Shown piece after piece: positions 31,000 to 39,884 of a DNA stretch of 64,000 bases. This DNA is from CAZDVQ01 sp964508975 (GTDB taxonomy: Bacteria; Bacteroidota; Bacteroidia; Chitinophagales; Saprospiraceae). Below the pieces are notes generated by a model, which was not told the DNA's origin, made no database searches, and was given only the letters and a program-made list of their open reading frames with translations. Position 1 is the first letter of the stretch. Every line of letters begins with the position of its first letter. The stretch is taken from contig CAZDVQ010000005.1 in assembly GCA_964508975.1 (NCBI GenBank), forward strand, positions 84,129 to 148,128. The letters run 5' to 3'. The position numbers and the translations under genes were made by a program.

Positions 31000-32223
31000 A
31001 TGAAGATATTACACCTGGCCGATTTACACCTCGGTAAAAAGCTGGAACACTACAACCGCTTACCTGAGCAACAGGAAGTGATGGATGAATTGTGCCAACT
31101 GGCCAAAGCCCACGCCGTGGATGCTGTGATTATTGCCGGGGATTTATTCGATACCTATAACCCACCGGGTGAAGCCGAGACCTTATTTTACCGGAGTTTG
31201 AGCCGTTTGGCACAGGCTGGCCAATGCGCCGTGGTAGCCATTGCAGGTAACCACGATATGCCCGAACGCATAGAAGCCCCGCACCCGCTAGCACAAGCCA
31301 ACGGCATTATACTCTCAGGTTTCCCAAGTAGCCATTTGCCCACTTTTGAACTAGAAACTGGCTTGGCCGTGACGGCTTCTGATAAAGGTTTTATCCAACT
31401 GAAATTACCTCAATGCAGTATACCCCTGCGCATTTTATTAACGCCTTACGCCAACGAGTACCGTTTAAAGCGTTTTTTGGGTACCGAGCAGAGCGATGAA
31501 CAATACCGCGATATACTGGCCCAGCAATGGGCAGCCTTGGCCCATCAATACTGCAATGAACCGGGGTTCAACGTACTACTAGCCCACTTGTTCGTGATCA
31601 AACGCGGCGATTCAGAAGCAGAACCGAGTAACGAGGCCGAGCGGAATATCAATTATCCGGGTGGTGCCCAAGTGGTGTATACCGACATGATTCCTGACGC
31701 CATTCATTACACGGCGCTGGGCCACCTACATCGCTGCCATGAAGTGAGTGGGGCCAAGGGGAGGGTTTGCTACGCGGGCAGCCCATTATCGTATAGTTTT
31801 GCCGAAGCTGATCAGGATAAATTCGCCTGCTTAATTGAAGTAGATGAACAAACCCTAGCGCATAGCGTACAACGACTAAAACTACACTCCGGCAAGCCCC
31901 TGAGCCGTGGCGTATTTAACGATGTTGATAGCGCCGTGGCTTGGCTCTTGGAAAAAGCGAACCACCTGGTAGAAATACGCATTGAATCAGACACTTTCCT
32001 GAGCGGCAGGGATAAAAAACGCCTGTACGAGGCCCACGCTGGCATTATTCACCTAGAAGCTGCCATCGGCAAGTTAAGCCCCACCGAGCCCAATACACAA
32101 CTTGACCCAAACGAGCCGATTGAAGCCCTTTTTGAGCAATATTTTGAATCGAAACACCAGGTAAAACCTAGCCCTGAAATCCTAGATTTATTCCGGGAAA
32201 TAAGCAGTATGCAACAGCGCTAA
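31000..32223 (+). CDS. sbcD: DNA repair exonuclease SbcD (Mre11 family)
   Basis: A 407-residue metallophosphoesterase nuclease. Metal ligands are visible in D8-L-H10, G47-D48-L-F-D51 and G83-N84-H85-D86, with later histidines in the ALGHLHRCHEV stretch. This is the Mre11/SbcD phosphodiesterase layout, followed by a C-terminal capping domain (from about 285). With SbcC ATPase it would open hairpin ends and cut palindromic DNA. That is notable given the many palindromic repeats in this window. sbcC usually follows directly, but the next gene is on the other strand, so the partner must lie elsewhere. Confidence 0.9.
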   Translation: MKILHLADLHLGKKLEHYNRLPEQQEVMDELCQLAKAHAVDAVIIAGDLFDTYNPPGEAETLFYRSLSRLAQAGQCAVVAIAGNHDMPERIEAPHPLAQANGIILSGFPSSHLPTFELETGLAVTASDKGFIQLKLPQCSIPLRILLTPYANEYRLKRFLGTEQSDEQYRDILAQQWAALAHQYCNEPGFNVLLAHLFVIKRGDSEAEPSNEAERNINYPGGAQVVYTDMIPDAIHYTALGHLHRCHEVSGAKGRVCYAGSPLSYSFAEADQDKFACLIEVDEQTLAHSVQRLKLHSGKPLSRGVFNDVDSAVAWLLEKANHLVEIRIESDTFLSGRDKKRLYEAHAGIIHLEAAIGKLSPTEPNTQLDPNEPIEALFEQYFESKHQVKPSPEILDLFREISSMQQR

Positions 32224-32226
32224 GTG

Positions 32227-33168
32227 CTATAGCTTGCCCAAGAACTGGTGTGTATCTTCTGCTGATTGCTTCGGGATTTCCTCCTGGGGTACATGGCCTA
32301 CCATATCATAATATATAAAGGTACTGTTCGGGATATGCTTAAAGTACTGTGCTTCTGCCACATTGATCAACACGTCTTCCTTGCCCCAGAGGATTAGGCT
32401 TGGGCACTGGATTTTTTTCAGCGATAAAGTGTCGAAATTCTGCTCAATTTTTACACGGTCCACAAAAGCAGCACGGTTGCCCGGGTACTTGGATATATCG
32501 CTGTACATGTCCACCAATGCCGGCGTAATCAACGCATCGTCGTAATACACTTCTTCCAAGGTTTTTTTAACCAAGCGCGATGTGCCAAAGTTAACCATGC
32601 GCTTGGTAAGCCGGGGGTATTGTTTCGACAAGTTGAATACCATGGAGCCAGGCCCCTCGCGGTGAAAATGGAAACCCGCAGGGTCAAGCAATACCAATTT
32701 TTTCACTTGTTGTGGCTCTGCAAGAGCGTACTGCCATGCAATAAGCCCCCCGAGCGAGTTGCCCGCCATATAGCAGGAATCTATTTTTGCCGCTTTCAAG
32801 AAGTCGCGCATAAAGGATACATAGTCCTCGATGTGATATTTACCCTGTGGGTGCGGGCCCGTTAAACCAAAAGCGGGTAAGTCCATCCGCACAATTTTAT
32901 AATGAGGCTTCAACAGCTCCGTCCAAACATCCCAGGTTTGCAGCATGGCACCGGTACCGTGTACCAAAACCAAGGGGAAGCCATTACCCTCCACGCGGTA
33001 ATGCACTTGCATGCCATCTACTTCAACAAAAGCGGAGGCCTTGTTGGTGTATTTGGCCTTGAGGGTGGTAGCGGGAATATCGGCTTCGTACAGGAAGTAA
33101 GCCGCTCCAAGTACAATTAAAGTAATGATGGCCAAAAACTTCAACAAAAGGGTAGCAACACGTTTCAT
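32227..33168 (-). CDS. Alpha/beta hydrolase, membrane-anchored
   Basis: A 313-residue alpha/beta hydrolase. The start at 33168 gives MKRVATLLLKFLAIITLIVL, a clear N-terminal membrane anchor or uncleaved signal. The ATG at 33213 would add 15 residues without purpose. The oxyanion region is LVHGTGAM, the nucleophile elbow GNSLGG, the acid in LILWGKEDVL and the histidine in VGHVPQEE. The fold is that of hydrolases and haloperoxidases acting on esters or related bonds. The substrate is unknown. It converges closely with sbcD (3-base gap). Confidence 0.85.
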   Translation of the reverse strand: MKRVATLLLKFLAIITLIVLGAAYFLYEADIPATTLKAKYTNKASAFVEVDGMQVHYRVEGNGFPLVLVHGTGAMLQTWDVWTELLKPHYKIVRMDLPAFGLTGPHPQGKYHIEDYVSFMRDFLKAAKIDSCYMAGNSLGGLIAWQYALAEPQQVKKLVLLDPAGFHFHREGPGSMVFNLSKQYPRLTKRMVNFGTSRLVKKTLEEVYYDDALITPALVDMYSDISKYPGNRAAFVDRVKIEQNFDTLSLKKIQCPSLILWGKEDVLINVAEAQYFKHIPNSTFIYYDMVGHVPQEEIPKQSAEDTHQFLGKL

Positions 33169-33387
33169 GATGTGGATTTTTAGAACCATAAATGTAGGAA
33201 AATCCCTCGGCAAATCGTTAACGAAGCGTTAAATTTTTCAAACTTTCAATTTTTTCTGAAAGTTTTATTTGCTATATTATTTTTAAAATAAGGCTTAATA
33301 TAATTGATTATCAAGTATTTAAGTAATATAATCCTATATTAAGAATAAAATTTGTTTAAATTTTAAAGAAAATAATTCCACAAAAGC

Positions 33388-33418
33388 TTGGTTTTTGTTT
33401 AACGTCACCCTATATTTG
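33388..33418 (+). promoter_or_regulatory. Promoter of the second ECF sigma gene
   Basis: A TTG at 33388-33390 and TATATTTG at 33411-33418 are separated by 20 bases, a very good match to the Bacteroidota -33/-7 promoter. Transcription would start near 33425 and leave a leader of about 40 bases. The rest of 33169-33465 is very AT-rich DNA without a gene. Confidence 0.65.
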
Positions 33419-33465
33419 TACCATCAAAGTTAAACAAACGCTTTCGGGCTTAAACAAATCAGCTT

Positions 33466-33990
33466 ATGTCAACGATAGAATTTTATCACCAGTTCGAGCA
33501 AATGAACAATATGCTTCATGCTTTTGCTTTCAATTTGACCAAGAACCAAGAAGAAGCAAAAGATTTGTATCAAGAAACCGCTTACCGTGCCTTGACCAAC
33601 CGCGACAAATTTAGCGCCGGAACAAATTTCAAGGCTTGGTTGTTTACCATCATGAAAAACATCTTTATCAATAATTATCGCAAAAAAGTTAAGTCGAATA
33701 CCATTATTGATACTACCGATAACCTGTACTACATCAACTCAAGTAGCCACACGGTATCGAACCAAGCAGAAGCTGGAATGTTGATGAAAGAACTTCAAGT
33801 ACTCATCAACGACCTCGAAGAAGGCATAAGGATTCCTTTCGTTATGCATTATTACGGTTACAAGTACCAAGAAATAGCGGAGCACCTCGACTTGCCGCTG
33901 GGTACTGTTAAAAGTCGGATTTTCTTTGCACGCAAAGAATTGAAAGACCGCATCGACGAACGTTACGGTGCCAACAAATTACGGGTGTAG
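33466..33990 (+). CDS. ECF-type RNA polymerase sigma factor
   Basis: A 174-residue sigma-70 family protein. Region 2 spans NMLHAFAFNLTKNQEEAKDLYQ and TNFKAWLFTIMKNIFINNYR. Region 4 is a helix-turn-helix (FVMHYYGYKYQEIAEHLDLPLGTVKSRIF, shown as its pattern). No anti-sigma gene is adjacent, unlike the sigma/Dma pair at 15-17.4 kb. In several Bacteroidota a stand-alone sigma of this size (SigP) works with the PorX response regulator of T9SS, but I cannot tell whether this is that factor. It has a strong promoter and its own terminator. Confidence 0.9.
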   Translation: MSTIEFYHQFEQMNNMLHAFAFNLTKNQEEAKDLYQETAYRALTNRDKFSAGTNFKAWLFTIMKNIFINNYRKKVKSNTIIDTTDNLYYINSSSHTVSNQAEAGMLMKELQVLINDLEEGIRIPFVMHYYGYKYQEIAEHLDLPLGTVKSRIFFARKELKDRIDERYGANKLRV

Positions 33991-34007
33991 AGTCTCTTTT
34001 TATAGTT

Positions 34008-34043
34008 GAAAGGCCCCTTCGTTGCAAAACGAGGGGCTTTTTC
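34008..34043 (+). terminator. Intrinsic terminator
   Basis: AAAGGCCCC pairs with GGGGCTTT, with an inner TTCGTT/AACGA pairing and a T run. It lies 18 bases after the sigma stop and inside the falsely extended frame of the next gene. Confidence 0.85.
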
Positions 34044-34155
34044 GTTTAACGCTATTCGAACAACCTGCCCAATAATTTTGGTTTCGCAGCGTTTCTGCAT
34101 AAGTTTCCTTAATTTTGGCATCTTAATGGTAAATACCATCGAAACACCCCATCGC

Positions 34156-34752
34156 ATGAAAAAACTTATCGTCCTCGCCGCTTTAATCCTCCCATTCTTG
34201 TCCAAGGCCCAAGTGGAAGAACGCTTTGACTCCATCGTCATGGCTGGCCAAGTGGTCAAAGTCATCATCTTTGGTACCGATACCATCCCGGTCATCGACA
34301 TCGACTCGGTAAGCTTTACCACCAAACGCAACTTTGCCAGCCTCGACGAGCGCCGCAAGTACATGCAACTCCGCTATTACGCCCTCTCCGTGTACCCCTA
34401 CGCCGCCGAGGCCATCCGCATTTATCGCGAGACCTACGATCAAACCGACGAGATGCGCAAACGCAAAAAGAAAAGATACACTAAACGCCGTGAAGCTGAA
34501 CTGGCCACCCAATACGAGAAAAAACTCAAGAGCTTGACCAAAATCCAGGGCTATATCCTCATCAAAATGATTGAACGGGAGCTTGACCGCCCATTCTACG
34601 ATGTGCTCCTCGAGCTGCGCGGCGGCTGGCAAGCCTTTAAATGGCAACAACTAGCCCGATTCTACGGCTTCAACCTCAACGATAAATACGACCCCAACGA
34701 TGACCCCATGCTGGAAATGATTTTGAGCGATCTCAAAATCTCGTACCAGTAG
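34156..34752 (+). CDS. DUF4294 family secreted protein
   Basis: A 198-residue protein with a signal peptide (MKKLIVLAALILPFLSKAQ). The start at 34156 is chosen because the upstream in-frame region contains the terminator of the previous gene. The mature part has a short beta region (VVKVIIFGTDTIPVIDID), a strongly basic helix stretch (DEMRKRKKKRYTKRREAEL) and ends DLKISYQ. The pattern fits DUF4294, an uncharacterised Bacteroidota family with FYDVLLELRGGWQAFKWQ as a conserved block. It is probably periplasmic. Confidence 0.8.
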   Translation: MKKLIVLAALILPFLSKAQVEERFDSIVMAGQVVKVIIFGTDTIPVIDIDSVSFTTKRNFASLDERRKYMQLRYYALSVYPYAAEAIRIYRETYDQTDEMRKRKKKRYTKRREAELATQYEKKLKSLTKIQGYILIKMIERELDRPFYDVLLELRGGWQAFKWQQLARFYGFNLNDKYDPNDDPMLEMILSDLKISYQ

Positions 34753-34767
34753 CCGTTGTTGATGATT

Positions 34768-34880
34768 TGGGCGCCTGCCCGCAAGCGGGCACCGGGCTGT
34801 GCGCGGCTTCGCGTTGCTCGTCCCTGACGGGAGCGCCTTCGGCGCCCGCTACCATCCCTGGCGCAGGATAGCCGAACTGG
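34768..34880 (+). repeat. GC-rich mosaic repeat (GCR)
   Basis: A GCR copy beginning TTGGGCGCC, with hairpins GCCCGC-AA-GCGGGC and GCGCC-TTC-GGCGC. It is nearly the reverse complement of 28495-28615. It points towards the small membrane protein gene. Beyond it, 34881-35004 holds a TATCTTCG box near 34936 but no gene. Confidence 0.72.
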
Positions 34881-35004
34881 CTCGCCCCATAATTCCGCCC
34901 GAGTAATTATGTTTGAATAAGAACAGCACCCTTCGTATCTTCGCGGCAGATGAACCAGTAGCCCTGCTACCTTGTTCTGTCTGTACGCCTTACAACATTT
35001 TACC

Positions 35005-35220
35005 ATGAATACTTTCTTCGCCATATTCATCCTCATCTTTGGGGTTTTCGGCATCTCTTTCGTGTTGCTTAACTTGCGTCACGCAGTTACTGGCAACGAA
35101 TTCCGCGGTACCTGCGCCACCAACAACCCCATGCTGAAAAGCAAAATCGGGGAATGCCAAATGTGTGGCCGCAAAGTTGACGAAGGCGAGCCCTGCGGCA
35201 ACCCTGAAGCCAAAGCTTAA
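35005..35220 (+). CDS. Small membrane protein with four cysteines
   Basis: A 71-residue protein with one membrane helix (FFAIFILIFGVFGISFVLLNL) and a C-terminal tail containing four cysteines: GTC, GEC, MCGRK and PCGN. The start is set at 35005 (MNTFFAIF), not the earlier ATG at 34972. Arrangement and size recall NqrM/DUF539, a maturation factor of the Na+-NQR complex, but the spacing differs and no nqr gene is near. It ends 2 bases before the glycosyltransferase start and is probably co-transcribed with it. Confidence 0.65.
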   Translation: MNTFFAIFILIFGVFGISFVLLNLRHAVTGNEFRGTCATNNPMLKSKIGECQMCGRKVDEGEPCGNPEAKA

Positions 35221-35222
35221 AG

Positions 35223-36401
35223 GTGCAGGCTATAGCCATCGCCCTTACTTTATCTTATGTAGCCTTACTCTTGTATTATGCAAGAGCATGGCGCTTGCGT
35301 AGCGCCACAACAACAGCTCCCGAGCAATATATCCCCGTTAGCATCATCATACCGATGCGGAATGAAGCGGTCAATATAGCCACTTGCCTCGAGGCTATAT
35401 TGCAACAGGACTATCCAGAAGCCTTACTTGAAATCATTGTCGTTGACGACCACTCTGACGACGAAAGCGTACCAATCGTAGCGCAATATACCCAGCGCTG
35501 GCCAAAACGTATACACTTAATACAGCTCAGCGCAACCCAACAAGGCAAGAAAATGGCGCTGCAACAAGCGCTGCAACAAGCCTCTGGCCGTTTAATCATG
35601 AGCACGGACGCAGATTGCTGGGCAGGGCCAAACTGGGTCAAAAGCACCGTGGCGTATCACTTGCAAACAGGTAAACAAGTATTGGCAGGGCCAGTAGCGT
35701 TTCAACACGATGGTTCTTTTTTACAGCAGTTCCAAGCCCTTGAATTTTCAGGCTTGATGGCCATTACGGCAGCAGCCTACCATTATAAGCGTTTTCAAAT
35801 GGCCAACGGTGCGAACCTTGCATTTACCCCTGAGGTATACAAACAGTTTGACGCTTATCAACAACATGCCCATATCCCTTCCGGCGACGATATGTTTTTG
35901 GTTCAATACATTGGCAAGGCCCTACCCGATTGCCTAGGGTTTAATGCCAGCCAAGCGGCAACGGTACATACCCAAGCAGAAACTAGCTGGGCAGCATTTA
36001 TGCGTCAACGCATCCGCTGGGCTTCAAAGTCGGCACTTTATCCTGATCACCTGACCACGGCCATGCTTGCCCTGACCTACTTGGTCATGTTGGGCTTATG
36101 GTTCGCGAGCATTGTCGCGTTGATATGGCCCAGTGCATGGAATATCAGCATAGCATTGGGGCTATGGGTTTTAAAAGGATTGGCAGACTATATCTTGCTG
36201 GCTCCTCCTGCCCGTTGGTTTGGGCATCAGGCCTTACTAAGGCCGCTGGTATTTATCCCTTCAGTTGGGGGGCATAGCCTATACTTAATCCTCGCGGGCA
36301 CCTTGAGTCAATTACCCATCCGCTTTGCCTGGAAAGGGCGTAAGCTATACAAGCAAATGCCTCGGACTCCATTAGCAGAAACAAAAAAGCCTGTTGGATA
36401 A
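35223..36401 (+). CDS. Membrane glycosyltransferase, family 2
   Basis: A 392-residue GT-A glycosyltransferase. The start is GTG at 35223. An N-terminal hydrophobic helix is followed by VSIIIPMRNEA, the nucleotide-binding VVDDHSDDES, the metal site STDADC, and a late QRIRWASK motif that corresponds to the Q/RxxRW signature of processive enzymes. Three or four membrane helices fill the C-terminus (about 280-365). It probably adds sugars to a lipid or surface polymer on the cytosolic face. The donor sugar is unknown. The 3' end of the gene forms one arm of a terminator. Confidence 0.87.
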   Translation: MQAIAIALTLSYVALLLYYARAWRLRSATTTAPEQYIPVSIIIPMRNEAVNIATCLEAILQQDYPEALLEIIVVDDHSDDESVPIVAQYTQRWPKRIHLIQLSATQQGKKMALQQALQQASGRLIMSTDADCWAGPNWVKSTVAYHLQTGKQVLAGPVAFQHDGSFLQQFQALEFSGLMAITAAAYHYKRFQMANGANLAFTPEVYKQFDAYQQHAHIPSGDDMFLVQYIGKALPDCLGFNASQAATVHTQAETSWAAFMRQRIRWASKSALYPDHLTTAMLALTYLVMLGLWFASIVALIWPSAWNISIALGLWVLKGLADYILLAPPARWFGHQALLRPLVFIPSVGGHSLYLILAGTLSQLPIRFAWKGRKLYKQMPRTPLAETKKPVG

Positions 36402-36415
36402 TCCAACAGGCTTTT
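36383..36415. terminator. Bidirectional terminator with stop codon in its loop
   Basis: AAAAAGCCTGTTGGA pairs perfectly with TCCAACAGGCTTTTT, and the three-base loop is the TAA stop of the glycosyltransferase. It also serves the converging prs gene. Confidence 0.9.
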
Positions 36416-36432
36416 TGAGTATTCAGGCTAAA

Positions 36433-37377
36433 TTAATCCTTCGTTGATTTTTTTTCCACAAACAGCGCCGAGATAGAGCGGTGTTCGTGGGTATTTCGGA
36501 TAGCCCTGGAGAACAACTTGGCGGAAGAAAGCACCTTGATTTTCGGTGAAGTTTTGCGCAATGGGATCGTATCGCAAACAACGAGCTCTGTCAAAACAGA
36601 ATTTTCGATATTTTCGTAAGCCTTGCCTGATAGCACTGGGTGGGCACAAAAAGCACGTACACTTTTTGCTCCTTTATCCATGATGATTTTGGCCGCGCTA
36701 CACAGGGTACCGGCGGTATCAACGATATCATCCACGATGACAACATCTTTACCTTTCACGTCGCCGATAACAGTCATCTCGGCAACTTCATTGGCTTTTT
36801 TGCGGTACTTATCGCAAATAACTAGGCCCGTGCTGAAATGCTGAGAATACACGCGAGCACGTTTGGTACTGCCTACATCGGGTGCAGCGAAAAGCATGTT
36901 GGTGGTATCCATGCTTTCGAGGTAGGGGATAAAGATGGCTTCGCTTTTCAAGTGGTCAACGGGGATATCGAAGAAACCTTGGATTTGATCGGCGTGTAGA
37001 TCCATGGTCATGATGCGGTTTGCACCAGCGGCCTGGAGCAAGTTGGCTACCAACTTGGCACCGATCGCAACACGGGGTTTATCTTTACGGTCTTGGCGTG
37101 CATAGCCGAAGAAGGGGATAACCGCCGTGATATAACCAGCAGATGCGCGTTTAGCTGCATCAATCATCAGGAGCAGCTCGAGCAGGTTATCGGCAGGAGC
37201 AAAGGTAGATTGGATAAAAAAGACGTAAGCCCCCCTGACCGACTCTTGGATGTTGGGAGAGATTTCGCCGTCGCTGAAAACCTGGAGGGTCATGTTTCCG
37301 AGTGGTTGACCGTAATAATCAGCAATTTTCTCGCCGAGGTAGCGCGAATTCTGACCGGTGAATAGTTTTACGTCCAT
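36433..37377 (-). CDS. prs: Ribose-phosphate pyrophosphokinase
   Basis: A 314-residue PRPP synthetase. It transfers pyrophosphate from ATP to ribose-5-phosphate in the cytosol, feeding purine, pyrimidine, NAD, histidine and tryptophan synthesis. Visible motifs are FSDGEI, the ATP site GYARQDRK, MDLHADQIQGFFDIPVDHL and the PRPP loop VVIVDDIVDTAGT. Length and ending are normal for class I enzymes. A TAAATTTG box lies 40 bases upstream, and a GCR element lies further out pointing at the gene. Confidence 0.96.
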   Translation of the reverse strand: MDVKLFTGQNSRYLGEKIADYYGQPLGNMTLQVFSDGEISPNIQESVRGAYVFFIQSTFAPADNLLELLLMIDAAKRASAGYITAVIPFFGYARQDRKDKPRVAIGAKLVANLLQAAGANRIMTMDLHADQIQGFFDIPVDHLKSEAIFIPYLESMDTTNMLFAAPDVGSTKRARVYSQHFSTGLVICDKYRKKANEVAEMTVIGDVKGKDVVIVDDIVDTAGTLCSAAKIIMDKGAKSVRAFCAHPVLSGKAYENIENSVLTELVVCDTIPLRKTSPKIKVLSSAKLFSRAIRNTHEHRSISALFVEKKSTKD

Positions 37378-37417
37378 GATAAATTGAGCAGGATGATTAT
37401 AATGTTGAATCTGGCTG

Positions 37418-37425
37418 CAAATTTA
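37418..37425 (-). promoter_or_regulatory. Promoter -7 box of prs (TAAATTTG on minus strand)
   Basis: A full match to TAnnTTTG, 40 bases before the prs start. T-rich DNA lies upstream but no clearly spaced TTG was found. Confidence 0.5.
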
Positions 37426-37494
37426 ACAAAAAGCCCAAAAAAAGCCCGATTTTTTTTCAAGCCATGTAAGTTTTTCGGGATAGGGTACCGCAGT

Positions 37495-37616
37495 TAGCAT
37501 AGCTTGCGCTAGGTGGCCGGAAGGCACGGCGCGAAGCGCCGTGGTGCGTCAGCACCGAGCGAACAGCGAGCCTGGAGGACACCGGCGACGCCCGAAGGGT
37601 GGCGCAGCGCCCAAAA
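37495..37616 (-). repeat. GC-rich mosaic repeat (GCR)
   Basis: A GCR copy with hairpins GGCGC-GAA-GCGCC and GGTGC-GTCA-GCACC followed by the core CCGAGCGAACAGCGAGC. It points at prs. The remainder of 37378-37762 is AT-rich leader DNA for the two divergent genes. Confidence 0.75.
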
Positions 37617-37762
37617 AAGGAAAAATATATATTTTACTGGTACAAATCGCTAGAAACACAACTTTTTATGGTTCAAAAGCCTTTAAATACCATGCATGCA
37701 TTGCATCAAGAAGGCTATTTGTTGCCTTAAACCCGTACTTTTGTGCGATAAAAGAGACTAAG

Positions 37763-39814
37763 ATGACCCCATTATTGTTGAACAGTGTTGACGAGTTATT
37801 GCATTTACCGGTTAAAGACCCGGTGATGACCTTTGGGTTAATCCTGTTGATTATATTGTTGGTGCCCATCGTGCTACGGTTTTTCCGAACCCCTGCTATC
37901 GTGGGCTTGATTATCTCGGGCGTAGTGGTTGGGCCGAATGGCTTGAATATACTAGAACGCGGCGATGCGGTGACACTGCTGGGCACGATGGGCTTGTTAT
38001 ACATTATGTTTATAGCAGGTTTAGAACTGGATTTAAACTCGTTTAGGCAGAACAAACAGAAGAGTATATTATTTGGGATATTTACTTTTTTGGTGCCTTT
38101 GAGTTTAGGCTTGTTGGTTTGTACGCAAGTGCTGGGCCTATCGCTGTCGGCCTCCTTGTTGGTGTCCAGCATGTTTTCAACGCACACCTTGATAGCCTAC
38201 CCGATAGTAACGCGTTTGGGTTTAGTGAAAGAGGAAGTTGTGGGGATTGCTGTTGGCGGGACAATTATTACCGACACGGCGGTGTTGTTGCTGTTAACTG
38301 TGATTATAGCCTTTACGCAGGGGCAGCTTGACAGCGTGTTTTTCATGCGGATGTTTTTCTCCTTGCTCATTTTTGGCGGCATTGTGCTTTTTGCATTACC
38401 GATGATAGCCAAGTGGTTTTTGAAGAGTACAGAAGGGGACAAAATTTTGCAGTTTGTATTTGTGTTGGCGGCCATGTTTTTCTCGGCGGTATTGGCTATG
38501 TTTGCCGGCGTTGAGCCCATTATCGGGGCATTTTTATCTGGTTTAGCGCTAAATCGGTACGTACCTAACGGCTCAGCCTTGATGAACCGGATTGAGTTTA
38601 CCGGAAATGCCCTGTTTATACCCATTTTTCTGATAAGCGTTGGTATGCTCGTTGATTTGAGCGTGCTGCTGCAAGGACCTGAAGCTTTGCTTTTTGCCAT
38701 AACGCTCACGGTAACCGCACTGGTAGGTAAATGGCTAGCAGCCTGGGCAACACAGTTGATTTACGGCTATAGCTACCTACAACGCGGGGTATTGTTTGGG
38801 CTTTCGACAGCGCATGCAGCAGCGACCCTGGCCGTAATCATGGTTGGGTTCAATATTGGCCTAGTTGATGACAACGTGTTGAATGGAACGATTATATTGA
38901 TTTTGGTTACTTGTTTAGTAGCCAGCATCACCACCGAGGTGAATGGACGCAAGTTGGTACGCCAACGGAAGGAAAACGAGCAGATAGAATCAGACCCAGG
39001 GCACCTGATGGTTTGTATTGCCAACCCATCGACCTTGAAGCCCTTGGTTGACTTGGGTATACGCCTTGCCTCGAAGGGTGATACACAAGCCGTGAGTGCC
39101 GTAGCCATTGTAGAAAATAACGAATCGGCCCGGGAGCGCATACAGCAAACCAAAAAAATGTTGGATGAAGCCGAGTTGCAAGCACAGCAAGAAGGTGTAT
39201 CCTTAAACGTTCTGGCACGGGTTGACTTGAACATATCGACGGGTATTGCAAACACCTCCAAAGAAATCAGCGCAGATACCGTGATGTTGGGCTGGGGCGA
39301 CCGGACATCGACGACCGAGTGGATATTTGGCAACATCATGTCGCAAACCTTAAGGCAAACAAACGAAACCTTGATTTTTTACCGGGTAGCGGCATCGCTT
39401 GACCCCTATAAAAACTTGGTGATATTTATGCCGAGCCAAGCACATCTTGACCCAGGCTTTAGCATTTGGGTAAACCGATTAGCACGTTTGAGCAAGGCTA
39501 TGAGTAGCTCGGTTAGCTTATACGGCTCGGCAGATAGTTTAAACCATCCCGATATTGAGCGTTTTAGCCAGCTAGGGGGCAAGGTCAATAAAATTGAGTT
39601 TGACCATCACGGCAAGAAGATGAGTGATATTCCCAGTATGCTTGCCCCGCAGGATTTAGCTATATTTGTAAGCGCCAGGGTTGGGACTATTGCACATGAG
39701 CCCTTCATGAATGTTTTACCCGACTGGTTGAGCCAAAATTTGACATCGCGTAGCTTTCTGCTGATTTATCCCGAAACATTAGAGCAACCCGAAAGCATGT
39801 GGGATTATAATTAA
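37763..39814 (+). CDS. Cation:proton antiporter (CPA2/Kef type) with USP-like tail
   Basis: A 683-residue protein from ATG 37763. The frame is open 74 codons further upstream, but that part translates GCR repeat DNA. About 12 membrane helices (residues 20-395) carry the CPA2 core, with GLIISGVVVGPNGLNIL near the start and TDTAVLLLL in the middle. The soluble C-terminal part (about 420-683) contains universal-stress-protein-like segments (HLMVCIANPSTLKPLVDLGIRLA as pattern; TVMLGWGDR). It probably exchanges Na+ or K+ for protons across the inner membrane, with the tail sensing nucleotides. There is no adjacent regulator gene. Confidence 0.88.
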   Translation: MTPLLLNSVDELLHLPVKDPVMTFGLILLIILLVPIVLRFFRTPAIVGLIISGVVVGPNGLNILERGDAVTLLGTMGLLYIMFIAGLELDLNSFRQNKQKSILFGIFTFLVPLSLGLLVCTQVLGLSLSASLLVSSMFSTHTLIAYPIVTRLGLVKEEVVGIAVGGTIITDTAVLLLLTVIIAFTQGQLDSVFFMRMFFSLLIFGGIVLFALPMIAKWFLKSTEGDKILQFVFVLAAMFFSAVLAMFAGVEPIIGAFLSGLALNRYVPNGSALMNRIEFTGNALFIPIFLISVGMLVDLSVLLQGPEALLFAITLTVTALVGKWLAAWATQLIYGYSYLQRGVLFGLSTAHAAATLAVIMVGFNIGLVDDNVLNGTIILILVTCLVASITTEVNGRKLVRQRKENEQIESDPGHLMVCIANPSTLKPLVDLGIRLASKGDTQAVSAVAIVENNESARERIQQTKKMLDEAELQAQQEGVSLNVLARVDLNISTGIANTSKEISADTVMLGWGDRTSTTEWIFGNIMSQTLRQTNETLIFYRVAASLDPYKNLVIFMPSQAHLDPGFSIWVNRLARLSKAMSSSVSLYGSADSLNHPDIERFSQLGGKVNKIEFDHHGKKMSDIPSMLAPQDLAIFVSARVGTIAHEPFMNVLPDWLSQNLTSRSFLLIYPETLEQPESMWDYN

Positions 39815-39837
39815 CCCAAAATTAATCCGGTAACTAT

Positions 39838-39877
39838 GAAAAAAGGCGCTGTGCAGGTTTGCACAGCGCCTTTTTTA
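39838..39877. terminator. Bidirectional intrinsic terminator
   Basis: AAAAAAGGCGCTGTGC pairs with GCACAGCGCCTTTTTT around AGGTTT. It lies between the converging antiporter and hemD-like genes. Confidence 0.92.
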
Positions 39878-39884
39878 AGCATAG

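Noticed and set aside
37541..37762. A 74-residue N-terminal extension of the antiporter
   Set aside because: It translates a GCR repeat and AT-rich leader; the membrane domain begins naturally at 37763.
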